Assembly (NCBI GenBank): GCA_027485615.1
Contig: JAIXQS010000106.1
Coordinates: 1 to 58,558 of the forward strand
DNA from: Verrucomicrobiaceae bacterium
GTDB lineage: Bacteria; Verrucomicrobiota; Verrucomicrobiia; Verrucomicrobiales; Akkermansiaceae
Direction: 5' to 3'
DNA: 58,558 bases
Part shown: positions 34,540 to 45,886 of the stretch, piece after piece
Position numbering within the stretch: the stretch's first letter is position 1
How the letters are laid out: the number at the start of each line of letters is the position of its first letter
The notes under the pieces: model-generated
Told to the model about the DNA's origin: nothing
The model's database searches: none
What the model saw: only the letters and a program-made list of their open reading frames with translations
Translations under genes and position numbers: made by a program

Positions 34540-35870
34540 AACCGGCCCGGATCGAATCCCGCATCCGTTTGCTGATCATTTCCTTCGCGTCACTGATCAT
34601 CCTTGTTTTTTCCGGCATCGGCTGGCTGATCCTTTTGGATACCGAGGATGAAATCCATGATCGGTTTTTTTCACAAACGGCTGCTGACATTGCTGCGGGA
34701 AAATTCGGCCCCGATCTCCCCATAGGCATCTCCGCCCACCCGAACGCTGATTTCCTCAAAAGCAAAATGCAGCTCCGTGAAATTCCGTCTGCGCCCGGGC
34801 TGCATGAAATCTTTGCGAATGATGAACTCACCCGCAGCGAGTGGATACGCACGTTTTCCGACCGCTTGCGGCTATGGCTGATCCTCGGCTACGAGCAGGA
34901 ATTCCGGCTCTGGATTGCGCCGCAGGATTCAGTTGGAAACAACCGGGTGGTTCTCGCCGACCTAAGTGTTCTGGAAGTCAGCGAGCGCGAAACGGCGCGC
35001 GCGGGGAAACGAATGCTGATCCTGAGCGCGTTGCTTTTTCTGATCGCGCTCGGCGTCAGCCAACTTATCACCAGCTGGGCATTGAAGCCGGTGCGCGTCA
35101 TGACTCGCGGGGTTTTACACGATCCCGGCGAGGTGGGAGCTTCACACCTTCATCTCGATTATCCTGAGGATGAGATCGGCCAGCTTGCCTCCGCCTTGGC
35201 CGATTATCGCCATCGGCTCGGGAAAGCGATCACCAGGGAACGCCATTTTCTTACGGATTGCAGCCATGAACTCAGGACACCCATAGCCACTATGAAATCC
35301 GCATTGGATCTTTTAGATCAGACGGCAGAACCCAAGGCACTAGAACGTATCTCCGGGCGTATCCGAAGATCTGTCCAGCGGATGGAGCGCTTGGTTCAGA
35401 CATTCCTGCTTCTGGCTCGAGATCGGAAACCACCCGCCTCGGCAGGAGCCTTGGATGCCGGTAAGCTGATTCGCCATGTTGCCGCAGAAATTCGCTCACT
35501 CCACCCCGATCATACCATGGAAATCTCCATCCATAATGATGGCGAGGTCATGCTTGAAGCCGATGCCGAGATCCTAACTGTGCTATGCCACAACCTGATT
35601 GGAAACGCATTCCAACATGCCGGCGGCAGGCTTTTGGAAATCTCAATACGTTCGAATCCGGAATCCGTGTCCCTGGTCTTCCAAGACGATGGGCAGGGAT
35701 TTCCCGAATTGCCCGGACCAGCTTCTCCGGGCAACTACGGAATCGGATTGTCGCTGGTCGCCCGGCTTTGCGAAACTTGCGGCTGGTGCTTTGGGCGCAG
35801 CCCAAGCCCGACCGGAGGAGCAAGGCTGGAAGTAAGTATCCCGAAAAATGCGAAAAGTCATCGCGGCTGA
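34536..35870 (+). CDS. Sensor histidine kinase paired with the OmpR-type regulator
   Basis: The 444-aa product has a first membrane helix (about 12-34), a periplasmic sensor of about 125 residues (35-158) with no recognised fold, a second helix (159-180), a HAMP-like linker, and a HisKA domain with phosphoacceptor His244 in DCSHELRTPIATMKS. The ATPase domain has the N box HNLIGNAFQHAGG, G1 DDGQGFPE and G2 GIGLSLV. The last codons lie inside a remnant of an antisense nucleotidyltransferase gene, so the very C-terminus (about KSHRG) may have been reshaped by a past rearrangement. Confidence 0.94.
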   Translation: MKPARIESRIRLLIISFASLIILVFSGIGWLILLDTEDEIHDRFFSQTAADIAAGKFGPDLPIGISAHPNADFLKSKMQLREIPSAPGLHEIFANDELTRSEWIRTFSDRLRLWLILGYEQEFRLWIAPQDSVGNNRVVLADLSVLEVSERETARAGKRMLILSALLFLIALGVSQLITSWALKPVRVMTRGVLHDPGEVGASHLHLDYPEDEIGQLASALADYRHRLGKAITRERHFLTDCSHELRTPIATMKSALDLLDQTAEPKALERISGRIRRSVQRMERLVQTFLLLARDRKPPASAGALDAGKLIRHVAAEIRSLHPDHTMEISIHNDGEVMLEADAEILTVLCHNLIGNAFQHAGGRLLEISIRSNPESVSLVFQDDGQGFPELPGPASPGNYGIGLSLVARLCETCGWCFGRSPSPTGGARLEVSIPKNAKSHRG

Positions 35871-36075
35871 TTCCGGTGTTTGCGAATCCCGAAGACTCGA
35901 TCACTCCAAAAAACTTGTCGGCGTTTTCGGACGATACGAGCACCATCAGATGGATGTCCTCCGTAAAGCGGGGTGCGCCGTGAATCGCGAGCGCATAGCC
36001 GCCGACGAGGAGGAAATCGACGTTCCGAGAGAGGCACAATTCGATGAGCGCTCTGATGTCCTTGTGTAGCGTCAT
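35851..36075 (-). pseudogene. Truncated nucleotidyltransferase (MNT/AbiEii-like) gene remnant
   Basis: From ATG 36075 the minus strand encodes MTLHKDIRALIELCLSRNVD, then FLLVGGYALAIHGAPRFTEDIHLMV, the start of a small nucleotidyltransferase fold. The second Asp of the catalytic D-x-D is replaced by His. Similarity stops near RDDFS at about 35850, where the sequence becomes the antisense of the histidine kinase gene; the C-terminal half is gone. It resembles the frameshifted gene at 54933-55411 in kind (VGGIAANFHG there, VGGYALAIHG here). I read it as a dead toxin-like or abortive-infection gene. Confidence 0.7.
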
Positions 36076-36092
36076 TGGCGTCGGTGTAAAAC

Positions 36093-36286
36093 ATGGCTCC
36101 GCGCCTGAGGATCTCCGCGCAGATTTCCATGGCTTCCTCTGGATTCTCGATGAGGGGTGGTATGCCCTCGGATTCCAAGGGTCGCTTGATCCCAAGCTTT
36201 TCCATACCCAGAGCCCAGCATGAGGTGAGGGCTTGTCGAGGATTCCGCAGGATGGAAACGCGAACAGCCGATGCCCTTGCGGACAC
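36093..36286 (-). other. Coding-like fragment upstream of the nucleotidyltransferase remnant
   Basis: The minus-strand frame here has protein-like composition (MEKLGIKRPLESEGIPPLIE, then NPEEAMEICAEILRRG, FYTDANDAT) and runs into the start region of the nucleotidyltransferase remnant in another frame, as partner genes of such modules often do. Beyond about 36093 it loses coding character. I do not recognise the protein. It is probably part of the same decayed two-gene module. Confidence 0.35.
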
Positions 36287-36294
36287 CGGCTGTT
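36263..36294 (-). terminator. Hairpin downstream of pnp
   Basis: On the minus strand AACAGCCGGTGTCC pairs with GGGCATCGGCTGTT (14 bp with two G-U pairs) closed by a GCAA tetraloop. It lies 34 bases after the pnp stop. No U-tract follows beyond GTTT, so it may be a processing or stabilising 3' end rather than a simple intrinsic terminator. Confidence 0.6.
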
Positions 36295-36327
36295 GTGAAT
36301 GGTTTTGAAACCTGCCGCTGATCGGGA

Positions 36328-38490
36328 TCAGACGAGCGGTGTGGTGACTTCCTCGACAGCACTGTTGACTTGCGCCTCGGCAGCCTTCTGGTCGCGGAGC
36401 CAGGCGCGGCGTGACATCTTCACGCGGCCTTTTTCATCGACTCCGAGGCACTTCGCGGTGAGGAGATCGCCTTTCTTGACGACATCCTCGACGTTCTCCA
36501 CGCGGCCTTCGGCCAGCTCGGAGACGTGGACGAGTCCGTCCTTGCCGGGCAGCACTTCCATGAACGCGCCGAACTGAGTGATCGAAACGACGCGGCCGGT
36601 GTAGGTCTTGCCGACTTCGATTTCCTGGAACATGCGGTCGATCATCTCCTTGGCGCGGTCGAGACCGGCTTGCTTGGAGGCGTAGATGTGGACGGTGCCG
36701 TCATCCTCGATGTTGATCTCCGCGCCGGACTCGGCTTGGATCGCCTTGATGTTCTTGCCGCCTGGCCCGATGAGCTCGCCGATGCGATCTGCCGGGATTT
36801 TCACGGAAACGATGCGCGGTGCGTGCGGGCTGAGTTCTTTCGGCTCGGCGATGCAATCGATCATTTTATCAATGATCTTGGTGCGGCCGGCCTTGGCGAT
36901 GTGGATGGCTTCCTCAAGCATCGCGAGCGGAAGGCCGGCGAGCTTGAGGTCGAGCTGGTAGCCGGTGACACCTTCGCTGGTGCCGCAGAGCTTGAAGTCC
37001 ATGTCGCCGTAGAAATCCTCGGAGCCGATGATATCAAGGAGCATCTTGTGGGATTTCAGGGAGCCGTCCTCGTTGTTTTCCGTGACCAGGCCGACGGAGA
37101 TACCGCCGACAGGGCGGATCAGCGGGACACCGGCATCGAGAAGAGCCATGGTGCCGGCGCAAACCGAAGCCATCGAGGTGGAGCCGTTCGACTCCATGAC
37201 CTCGGAGGAAACGCGGATCGCGTAGGGGAACACCGATTCCTCGGGGATCACCGGCTCGATCGAGCGCTCGGCAAGGGAGCCGTGGCCGATCTCGCGACGG
37301 TTGATGCCGCCCATGCGTCCGCACTCGCCTACAGAGAAGGGAGGGAAGTTGTAGTGGAGGATGAAACGCTTCTCGTCCTCGCCGCCCGCGTAGTTGTCGA
37401 AATGTTGTTTTTCGTCAGCCGGTGCGAGGGTGGTGATGGCGAGCGCCTGCGTTTCGCCGCGGGCGAAAATGGCAGAGCCGTGGACGCGCGGCAGGGTGCC
37501 GACTTCGCCGTAGAGCGGGCGGAGATCGCCGATGGAACGGCCGTCCGCGCGGACACCTTTTTCCATGATGGAGATGCGGAACGCCTTTTTCTGGAGGTAT
37601 TCGAAGGCTTGCTCGACGTCGAAATCGTTGGCCTCCGGAGCGCGCTCCTTGATCGCTTTTTCGACCTCGTCGCGGAGAGCTCCGACTTTCTTGGAGCGCT
37701 CGGTTTTCGAAGGGGCGTAGATGGCGGCTTCGATGCGGTCGCCGGCGATTTCGTAGGCGATCTCAAGGAGGTGCTCCTTGGCGAGCGTGAGTTCATACTC
37801 GCGCTTGGTCTTGCCGCACTTGGCGACGAGTTCCTCCTGAGCTTCTACGATTTTGAGGACGGCGGCTTGGGCGAAGTGGAGGGCCTTGATGAACTCCTCT
37901 TCGGGAAGCTCGTCGGCCTGGCCTTCGATCATGATGACGTCGGTCTTGTTGCCGACGTAGATGAGGTCGAGGTCGCTTTCCTCACGCTCTTCGTGGGTCG
38001 GGTTGATGATGAATTCGCCATCGACGCGGCCGACGCGCACCGCACCGATCGGGCCGGCGAAGGGGATGTCGGAAATCGCAAGGGCGGCGGAGGCACCGTT
38101 CATCGAGAGGATGTCGGAATCGTTGATGCCGTCCGCGCTGAGCAGGATGGCGACGATCTGGGTTTCATAGAGGTAGCCTTTCGGGAACAGCGGGCGCAGC
38201 GGGCGGTCCGTCATGCGGCAGGTGAGGATTTCCTTTTCGGTGGGGCGGCCTTCGCGCTTGAAGTAGCCACCGGGGAAGACACCGGCGGCGGTGGCCTTCT
38301 CCTTGTATTCTACGGAAAGGGGGAACCAGGTCTGGCCTGATTTCACCTTGGTGGCGGAGACGGCGGTGACGAGGATGATGGTTTCCCCGCAACGGACGGT
38401 AACGGCACCGTCCGCAAGTTTGGCAAGTTTGCCGGTTTCGATGGTCATCGGATTCGTTCCGACATCAATCGTGACTGATTGGATGTTCAT
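36328..38490 (-). CDS. pnp: Polyribonucleotide nucleotidyltransferase (PNPase)
   Basis: The 720-aa product has two RNase PH domains (the first from VTVRCGETIILVTAVS; the second with HGSAIFARGETQALAITT and the catalytic DIIGSEDFYGDMDFK), the linking alpha domain, a KH domain (IGPGGKNIKAIQAESGAEIN) and an S1 domain (YTGRVVSITQFGAFMEVLPG). It degrades RNA 3' to 5' with phosphate in the degradosome. The length is close to that of E. coli PNPase. The gene follows rpsO in the same direction, as in many bacteria, with a strong hairpin in the gap. Confidence 0.98.
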   Translation of the reverse strand: MNIQSVTIDVGTNPMTIETGKLAKLADGAVTVRCGETIILVTAVSATKVKSGQTWFPLSVEYKEKATAAGVFPGGYFKREGRPTEKEILTCRMTDRPLRPLFPKGYLYETQIVAILLSADGINDSDILSMNGASAALAISDIPFAGPIGAVRVGRVDGEFIINPTHEEREESDLDLIYVGNKTDVIMIEGQADELPEEEFIKALHFAQAAVLKIVEAQEELVAKCGKTKREYELTLAKEHLLEIAYEIAGDRIEAAIYAPSKTERSKKVGALRDEVEKAIKERAPEANDFDVEQAFEYLQKKAFRISIMEKGVRADGRSIGDLRPLYGEVGTLPRVHGSAIFARGETQALAITTLAPADEKQHFDNYAGGEDEKRFILHYNFPPFSVGECGRMGGINRREIGHGSLAERSIEPVIPEESVFPYAIRVSSEVMESNGSTSMASVCAGTMALLDAGVPLIRPVGGISVGLVTENNEDGSLKSHKMLLDIIGSEDFYGDMDFKLCGTSEGVTGYQLDLKLAGLPLAMLEEAIHIAKAGRTKIIDKMIDCIAEPKELSPHAPRIVSVKIPADRIGELIGPGGKNIKAIQAESGAEINIEDDGTVHIYASKQAGLDRAKEMIDRMFQEIEVGKTYTGRVVSITQFGAFMEVLPGKDGLVHVSELAEGRVENVEDVVKKGDLLTAKCLGVDEKGRVKMSRRAWLRDQKAAEAQVNSAVEEVTTPLV

Positions 38491-38614
38491 ATTCTTTTTT
38501 GTTTTCTTCTTGTTGCTTGCGTCAAAGCCGGACCGCCGTGTGCGATCCGGGCTATCAGTTTTTCCGGGACTTTCCCGAGGGGGCGGTCAAAAAACGCGCA
38601 CCCTTTTTGCGATA

Positions 38615-38641
38615 CAGCCACGGGAGAGGCTCCCGTGGCTG
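38615..38641 (-). other. Strong hairpin in the rpsO-pnp intergenic region
   Basis: CAGCCACGGGAG and CTCCCGTGGCTG form a perfect 12-bp stem with a three-base loop. There is no U-tract on the minus strand, so it is not a typical intrinsic terminator. In E. coli a stem in the pnp leader is cut by RNase III during autoregulation; this hairpin is in the matching place, 125 bases before the pnp ATG. That function is inferred. Confidence 0.65.
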
Positions 38642-38663
38642 CTTTTGCGAAAATCGTTGGTTA

Positions 38664-38933
38664 TTAGCGGCGGAGACCAAGATCCCCGATGAGCTTCTGG
38701 TATTTTTCCTCGCTCTTGCCCTTGATGTAATCAAGTAGCTTGCGGCGCTGGGAAACCATTTTCAGGAGTCCGCGGCGGGAAGAGAAATCCTTCTTGTGGA
38801 TCAGCAGGTGCTCGGTGAGATCCAGGATCTGCTTGGTAAGCAATGCCACTTGGTAAGGGGCGCTGCCGGTGTCATTCTCGTTGATTTTATACGACGCGAG
38901 GTCGATGGCTTGTTGTTCTGCTTTTACGCTCAT
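38664..38933 (-). CDS. rpsO: Small ribosomal subunit protein uS15
   Basis: The 89-aa product has the exact family length and the signature regions [34 protein letters not shown] and [11 protein letters not shown]. It binds 16S rRNA in the platform of the 30S subunit. The 188 bp upstream, up to the small acidic gene, show no ORF or RNA gene and presumably hold the promoter. Confidence 0.98.
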   Translation of the reverse strand: MSVKAEQQAIDLASYKINENDTGSAPYQVALLTKQILDLTEHLLIHKKDFSSRRGLLKMVSQRRKLLDYIKGKSEEKYQKLIGDLGLRR

Positions 38934-39121
38934 TTTGGTAAGGGATGGAGCCAGCGTTCATCGCCAGCTCGTCCTAGGGGCGCGCAGTGAAGCGGGAAAA
39001 AGGGCGGAAGGCAAGAATTTTCCTCATGCTGGCGGCCAATGGGAAAAATCTCCCCGTGGGCTGGCGGGCATCCTTTTCCGCTGCGGTCGCCGGGCAGGCC
39101 GGGAATGAGGGGGAAGGGGGG

Positions 39122-39400
39122 CTACGCTACGGTCAACTCGTCCTGGGAACCGTCAACCCAAACCCAGGCTCCAACCCAAGCCCCGTCGTCCCCGATGGAG
39201 ACCAATGGCTCCTCATCGATTTTCAAGTCGTAGTCGCAATATTCCCGCGCCATCGAAACGTAATCCGCCTCTTCCGGTGAAAGGCCTTCCTTACGGGTGA
39301 ACAATGAGGCGAGATCGGCATTGCCCGATGAAACCAGAGAGTCGTGGATCACTTTGAGATCGGATTCAGTAAGGCGGACGTGAAATGGGATGGTTTTCAT
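39122..39400 (-). CDS. Small acidic protein downstream of the NotI-like nuclease
   Basis: The 92-aa product is acidic, with LTESDLKVIHDSLVSSGNAD near the start and a Trp-rich end (GAWVGAWVWVDGS). No DNA-binding helix-turn-helix is evident, so it is not an obvious controller (C) protein. The ATG lies nine bases after the nuclease stop, suggesting it is the third gene of the restriction-modification operon. The function is unknown; it could also be an unrelated passenger. Confidence 0.6.
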   Translation of the reverse strand: MKTIPFHVRLTESDLKVIHDSLVSSGNADLASLFTRKEGLSPEEADYVSMAREYCDYDLKIDEEPLVSIGDDGAWVGAWVWVDGSQDELTVA

Positions 39401-39409
39401 GGTTGGGGG

Positions 39410-40333
39410 TCACTTGATTTCAAATCGTTTCAGCAACGCCTTACGAATAGCATCTTCATACACTCCCTGTGGCGGGAGGTATTTTGGCGAAGAAAAGGCA
39501 AGGGAAAGCTGGTCGGTGGTGGTTGTCGTCGTGTGGTCGAGAATCAGGGATTTCGGAACTGCACCAGAATCCTTATCCACGGAGTAGGAAAGGAACGTCA
39601 CGGAACCCGACTGGATGGGATAGTCATCGAGTTTGCCGACGCGGGTCATGATCCTGTCATGCACCGCGCTCGGGCAGATGAAGAAAAGGCCTTTGGTGCA
39701 AAGCGGCTCCCTTCTCAGTACATGGCCTTTCGTGATGAGCTGCGGAAGAATACGCTTGTTGACGTTCTCGAAATTCAGGCTGGAACCTTTTGATTTCGGT
39801 ATGACCATCGTTTTCGCCAAAGCCGGTTCATATAGCGCGGCGAGGTCATGGAAAGGGCGCTTGTAGTTTCCTGTCGTATCAATGGTCTGCACTTCCACCG
39901 CGACAAAACCCTCAAGGTTCCGATTTTCATCCACTTTCGCCAGAATCCAATCGATGGAAAATTTGGAAGCGCCTTTCAGTTCTTTATACGCGATGCGGAT
40001 TTCCTGTCCTTGTTTTTGTCCGAACGGGATCACGAAACTCCCTGAAGAGGGAACTTCATATCCCTGCGGAACGAGCGGAATGCCATGTCCCCATGCGGCA
40101 CTGACAACATCCTCAAGAACGCGGAAACCATCCCCATAAAGGCGCTTCGGGCAGCAGGGAACAGGCACGCCGTTCGTGGGATTCACCAGTGTGCATGCGC
40201 CGTTGATGATCCCATTTGAAAATGTTTTGGTGCAAGTTCCTCCGACAAACGGACACCCCTTCGCGCGGAAAGCTACGCCCAGACCCGGTGAGTCGAGTGG
40301 ATGGCCGAAGCATTCATAAAAATTCAGGGGCAT
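39410..40333 (-). CDS. NotI-like type II restriction endonuclease
   Basis: The 307-aa product starts at ATG 40333, which overlaps the methyltransferase stop by ten bases. Four cysteines near the N-terminus, C27 in KGCPF, C34 in TCTK, C47 in GAC and C61 before Pro, match the four-Cys metal site that NotI uses to hold iron. The catalytic region FSIDWILAKVDENRNL followed by FVAVEVQTIDTTGNYKRPF matches NotI's FSFDW...LEIQTMDFHGSYK segment, including the Glu-x-Gln of its variant PD-(D/E)XK site. The pairing with a C5 methyltransferase supports a restriction role. The cut site may differ from GCGGCCGC, and that sequence occurs repeatedly in this window. The base composition looks less GC-rich than the flanks, consistent with transfer. 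Confidence 0.8.
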   Translation of the reverse strand: MPLNFYECFGHPLDSPGLGVAFRAKGCPFVGGTCTKTFSNGIINGACTLVNPTNGVPVPCCPKRLYGDGFRVLEDVVSAAWGHGIPLVPQGYEVPSSGSFVIPFGQKQGQEIRIAYKELKGASKFSIDWILAKVDENRNLEGFVAVEVQTIDTTGNYKRPFHDLAALYEPALAKTMVIPKSKGSSLNFENVNKRILPQLITKGHVLRREPLCTKGLFFICPSAVHDRIMTRVGKLDDYPIQSGSVTFLSYSVDKDSGAVPKSLILDHTTTTTTDQLSLAFSSPKYLPPQGVYEDAIRKALLKRFEIK

Positions 40334-41517
40334 TGCGTTTCCGGTGTTGCGGCGGCTAGGTGTTCGCCCAAGGAGACGGCGATCGCTTTGGCCATCAGGA
40401 CGGGGACGGCATTTCCTACCTGTTCGTATTGCGCGGCGCGGGGGCCGAGGAAGCGATAGTTGTCCGGAAAGCTTTGTATCCTCGCAGTTTCGCGGATGGT
40501 GAAGGTTCTTTCCTGCTGCGGGTGGAAGACCGCGCCCCAATGCGGATCGCACTTCGTCATCATTGTGCCCGCTAGGGATTCCCACGAAAGGCGACCGTAG
40601 CGCATCGTGTGGTCACTGGTGCGGGCTTTCTTCATTCCAGCGGGCAAGAGGTCATGCGGGATGCTTGTCCACGCTGAGCCGGGTGTGATGTGCGCCAACC
40701 TGTCGAAGTTGATCTTGGAAAGGCGGTTGGCGGTGTGGTTGTGGAGAATCTTGCTGCCTTTACGCATTAGCTTGCCGTATCCCGAATTCGCCATTTTACC
40801 ATAGGCCATCGCCTCCTCACCTCCGCCCGCCTCAATGTGTGGCAGGTCGGAAATCGCGTCCGCGAGGGTGACAGCGGATTTAAGTCGTAGTTGGTCTAGC
40901 GGAACGAGCCTCGTCGCGATGGTTGCTCCTCCTTTGAAGTTGGGGCGGCAATCGTAGTAGTGGGTGGGTTCGGGATGTTTAGGAGCCTCATCAAGCCGCG
41001 ATCCCAGGATGATCATCCGCCAGCGGACTTGCGGAACGCCGTAGTGCGCGGCGAGTAGGATGCGCGCGCTGACCCGGTATCCTCGCTCACGCATCTGGCT
41101 GATGATGGTGTCAAAAATCCCGCCTCCGCCCAACGAGAGCATTCCGGGAACGTTCTCAAACAGGAAGGTCTTCGGAGCGAACTCATCAACGAAGCGGAGG
41201 TAGTGCTTGAAGAGCGAATTGCGGGGATCTTCTAGGAATCGCTCGGGCGCGTTGATCGAAAACCCTTGGCATGGAGGGCCGCCGACGAGGACATCAAGTT
41301 CACCTTTCCGTATCGAGAGGGATTTACGGATCGCCTCAGCGTCGAGATCCTGGATCGCGCCGCAGACCATTTCCACGCCGGGATGGTTGTGGCGGAAGGT
41401 TTCGCAGGCGTGGGGATTAAAATCGTTGGCGAAAACGCAGGAAGCGCCCGCCTGACGGAAACCTTCGGTGATACCACCGGCTCCTGCGAATAGATCGATA
41501 GTCTTCAGATTTCTCAT
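40324..41517 (-). CDS. DNA (cytosine-5-)-methyltransferase of a type II R-M system
   Basis: The 397-aa product has the ordered motifs of C5 methyltransferases: DLFAGAGG (8-15, AdoMet binding), the catalytic Pro-Cys in GGPPCQGFS (Cys83), FLFENVPG, QVRWRMIILG, and the C-terminal motifs RETARIQSFPDNY and QVGNAVPVLMA. The target recognition region lies between about 200 and 320. It directly precedes and overlaps the NotI-like nuclease gene, so it presumably protects that enzyme's site by methylating a cytosine. Methyltransferase-first order lets protection precede cutting after transfer. Confidence 0.95.
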   Translation of the reverse strand: MRNLKTIDLFAGAGGITEGFRQAGASCVFANDFNPHACETFRHNHPGVEMVCGAIQDLDAEAIRKSLSIRKGELDVLVGGPPCQGFSINAPERFLEDPRNSLFKHYLRFVDEFAPKTFLFENVPGMLSLGGGGIFDTIISQMRERGYRVSARILLAAHYGVPQVRWRMIILGSRLDEAPKHPEPTHYYDCRPNFKGGATIATRLVPLDQLRLKSAVTLADAISDLPHIEAGGGEEAMAYGKMANSGYGKLMRKGSKILHNHTANRLSKINFDRLAHITPGSAWTSIPHDLLPAGMKKARTSDHTMRYGRLSWESLAGTMMTKCDPHWGAVFHPQQERTFTIRETARIQSFPDNYRFLGPRAAQYEQVGNAVPVLMAKAIAVSLGEHLAAATPETQCP

Positions 41518-41564
41518 AGGTTCATGCGAACAGCTTTAGATTATCCGGTCAAGCCGGAAGTTCA

Positions 41565-42959
41565 TCATAGCTCCAGCATCAGACGGTGCGGTGCTTCCAG
41601 CGCGTCCTTGATGCGGATGAGGAAAGTGACGGCCTCTTTTCCGTCAACGAGGCGGTGGTCGTAGCTGAGGGCGAGATACATCATGGGGCGGATGACGACC
41701 TGGCCGTTGAGGGCGACGGGGCGCTGCTGGATCGTGTGCATGCCGAGGATGCCGCTTTGGGGCGGGTTGAGGATGGGCGTGCTGAGGAGCGAACCGTAGG
41801 TGCCGCCGTTGGAAATGGTGAACACGCCGCCCTGGAGATCCTCGATGGCGATCTTGCCTTCCTTGCCTTTTTTGGCGTAGTCGAGGATATCCTGCTCGAT
41901 GCGGGCGAAGGATTTCTGGTCGCAGTCGCGGAGCACGGGGACGATGAGGCCTTTCTCGGTGCCGATGGCGACGCCGATGTCGTAGAAGTGGTTCTCGATC
42001 ACATCCGTGCCGTCGATGCGGCCGTTGATGGATGGCACGTCTTTGAGCGCCTGGGTGACGGCTTTGACGAAAAAGGACATGAAGCCGAGCTTCACGCCGT
42101 GCTTTTTCAGGAAATCCTCCTGCACGCTTTTCCGGAGCTCCATGACGGCGGTCATATCGACCTCGTTGAAGGTGGTCAGAATCGCGGCGGTCTGTTGGGC
42201 GTTGACGAGATGGGTCGCGATCTTGCGGCGCAGCATCGACATTTTTTTCCGTGTGGTGCGGCCTTCGGTGACGGGTGCGGAGGGTTTTTCCGGCGCGGCG
42301 GGGGCGGAAACGACAGTGAGATCGGGTACGGGGCGCGGGGCAGGGGAGGGGACGACAGCAGGAGCGGGTGCTGCGGCTTGCGGAGCGGCGGAGGGCGCTG
42401 CGGTGGCGCCGGGGGTGATTGTCGCGATCGCCTTGCCGATGGCGACTTCCTCGCCTTCGGGGGAGAGGATATGGAGAGTGCCGGAAACCGGGGCTTCGAG
42501 GTCGTTGGAGACCTTATCGGTTTCGAGGGAAACGAGGATTTCGCCTTTCTCGACGCGGTCGCCATCCTTCTTGCGCCACGCGGCGATGTTCGCGGAGGTG
42601 ATGGATTCGCCGGCGGCAGGCACCTTGATTTCGACGGGTTCGCCGGAAGCGGATGGCGGCGCGGAAGGTGCAGGGGTTGCGGGAGTTGGGGCAGCTGGCG
42701 CGGGCGCGGTGGCGGGTTGCGCGCCGCCGGTTTCGAGTTTTCCGATCACCGTGCCGATGGAGACTTCCTCGCCCTCGCCGACCGTGATGGTGAGGATGCC
42801 GTCGGCCTCGGCTTCGAGTTCGTTGGAAACCTTGTCGGTCTCAAGGCTGACGAGCGCTTCGCCCTTTTTGACGGAGTCGCCGTTGCTTTTGTACCATTTC
42901 GCGATGTTCGCGGAGGTAATGGATTCGCCGGCGGCGGGCACTTTGATGTCGATGGCCAT
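41565..42959 (-). CDS. sucB: 2-oxoglutarate dehydrogenase E2 (dihydrolipoyl succinyltransferase) with two lipoyl domains
   Basis: The 464-aa product has two lipoyl domains, each with the lipoylated Lys in [12 protein letters not shown] (about residue 43) and [12 protein letters not shown]. Ala/Pro-rich linkers follow each domain. The C-terminal catalytic domain starts [20 protein letters not shown] and contains the active site [15 protein letters not shown]. The expected peripheral subunit-binding domain between the second lipoyl domain and the core is not seen. The gene follows sucA by 24 bp. The protein transfers succinyl groups to CoA in the TCA cycle. Confidence 0.94.
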   Translation of the reverse strand: MAIDIKVPAAGESITSANIAKWYKSNGDSVKKGEALVSLETDKVSNELEAEADGILTITVGEGEEVSIGTVIGKLETGGAQPATAPAPAAPTPATPAPSAPPSASGEPVEIKVPAAGESITSANIAAWRKKDGDRVEKGEILVSLETDKVSNDLEAPVSGTLHILSPEGEEVAIGKAIATITPGATAAPSAAPQAAAPAPAVVPSPAPRPVPDLTVVSAPAAPEKPSAPVTEGRTTRKKMSMLRRKIATHLVNAQQTAAILTTFNEVDMTAVMELRKSVQEDFLKKHGVKLGFMSFFVKAVTQALKDVPSINGRIDGTDVIENHFYDIGVAIGTEKGLIVPVLRDCDQKSFARIEQDILDYAKKGKEGKIAIEDLQGGVFTISNGGTYGSLLSTPILNPPQSGILGMHTIQQRPVALNGQVVIRPMMYLALSYDHRLVDGKEAVTFLIRIKDALEAPHRLMLEL

Positions 42960-42983
42960 GATGTGAGGGGAGTTGGTGTGGAA

Positions 42984-45752
<2,769 letters not shown>

Positions 45753-45886
45753 GGGAATGCTTGTATGGCGGGCTGCCTGGAGAGGTGAAAAACGACCTTT
45801 CTGGCAACGCGCGGGGAGTTAGTTAAAGGGCGAGAGGGCTTGCGTCAACCTTCGCCGCCTGAAAATATCTCCCCGCCCCGGCACCG

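Noticed and set aside
38934..39121. Possible tRNA or small RNA between the acidic gene and rpsO
   Set aside because: No cloverleaf, TTCGA-type T-loop or CCA end could be found.
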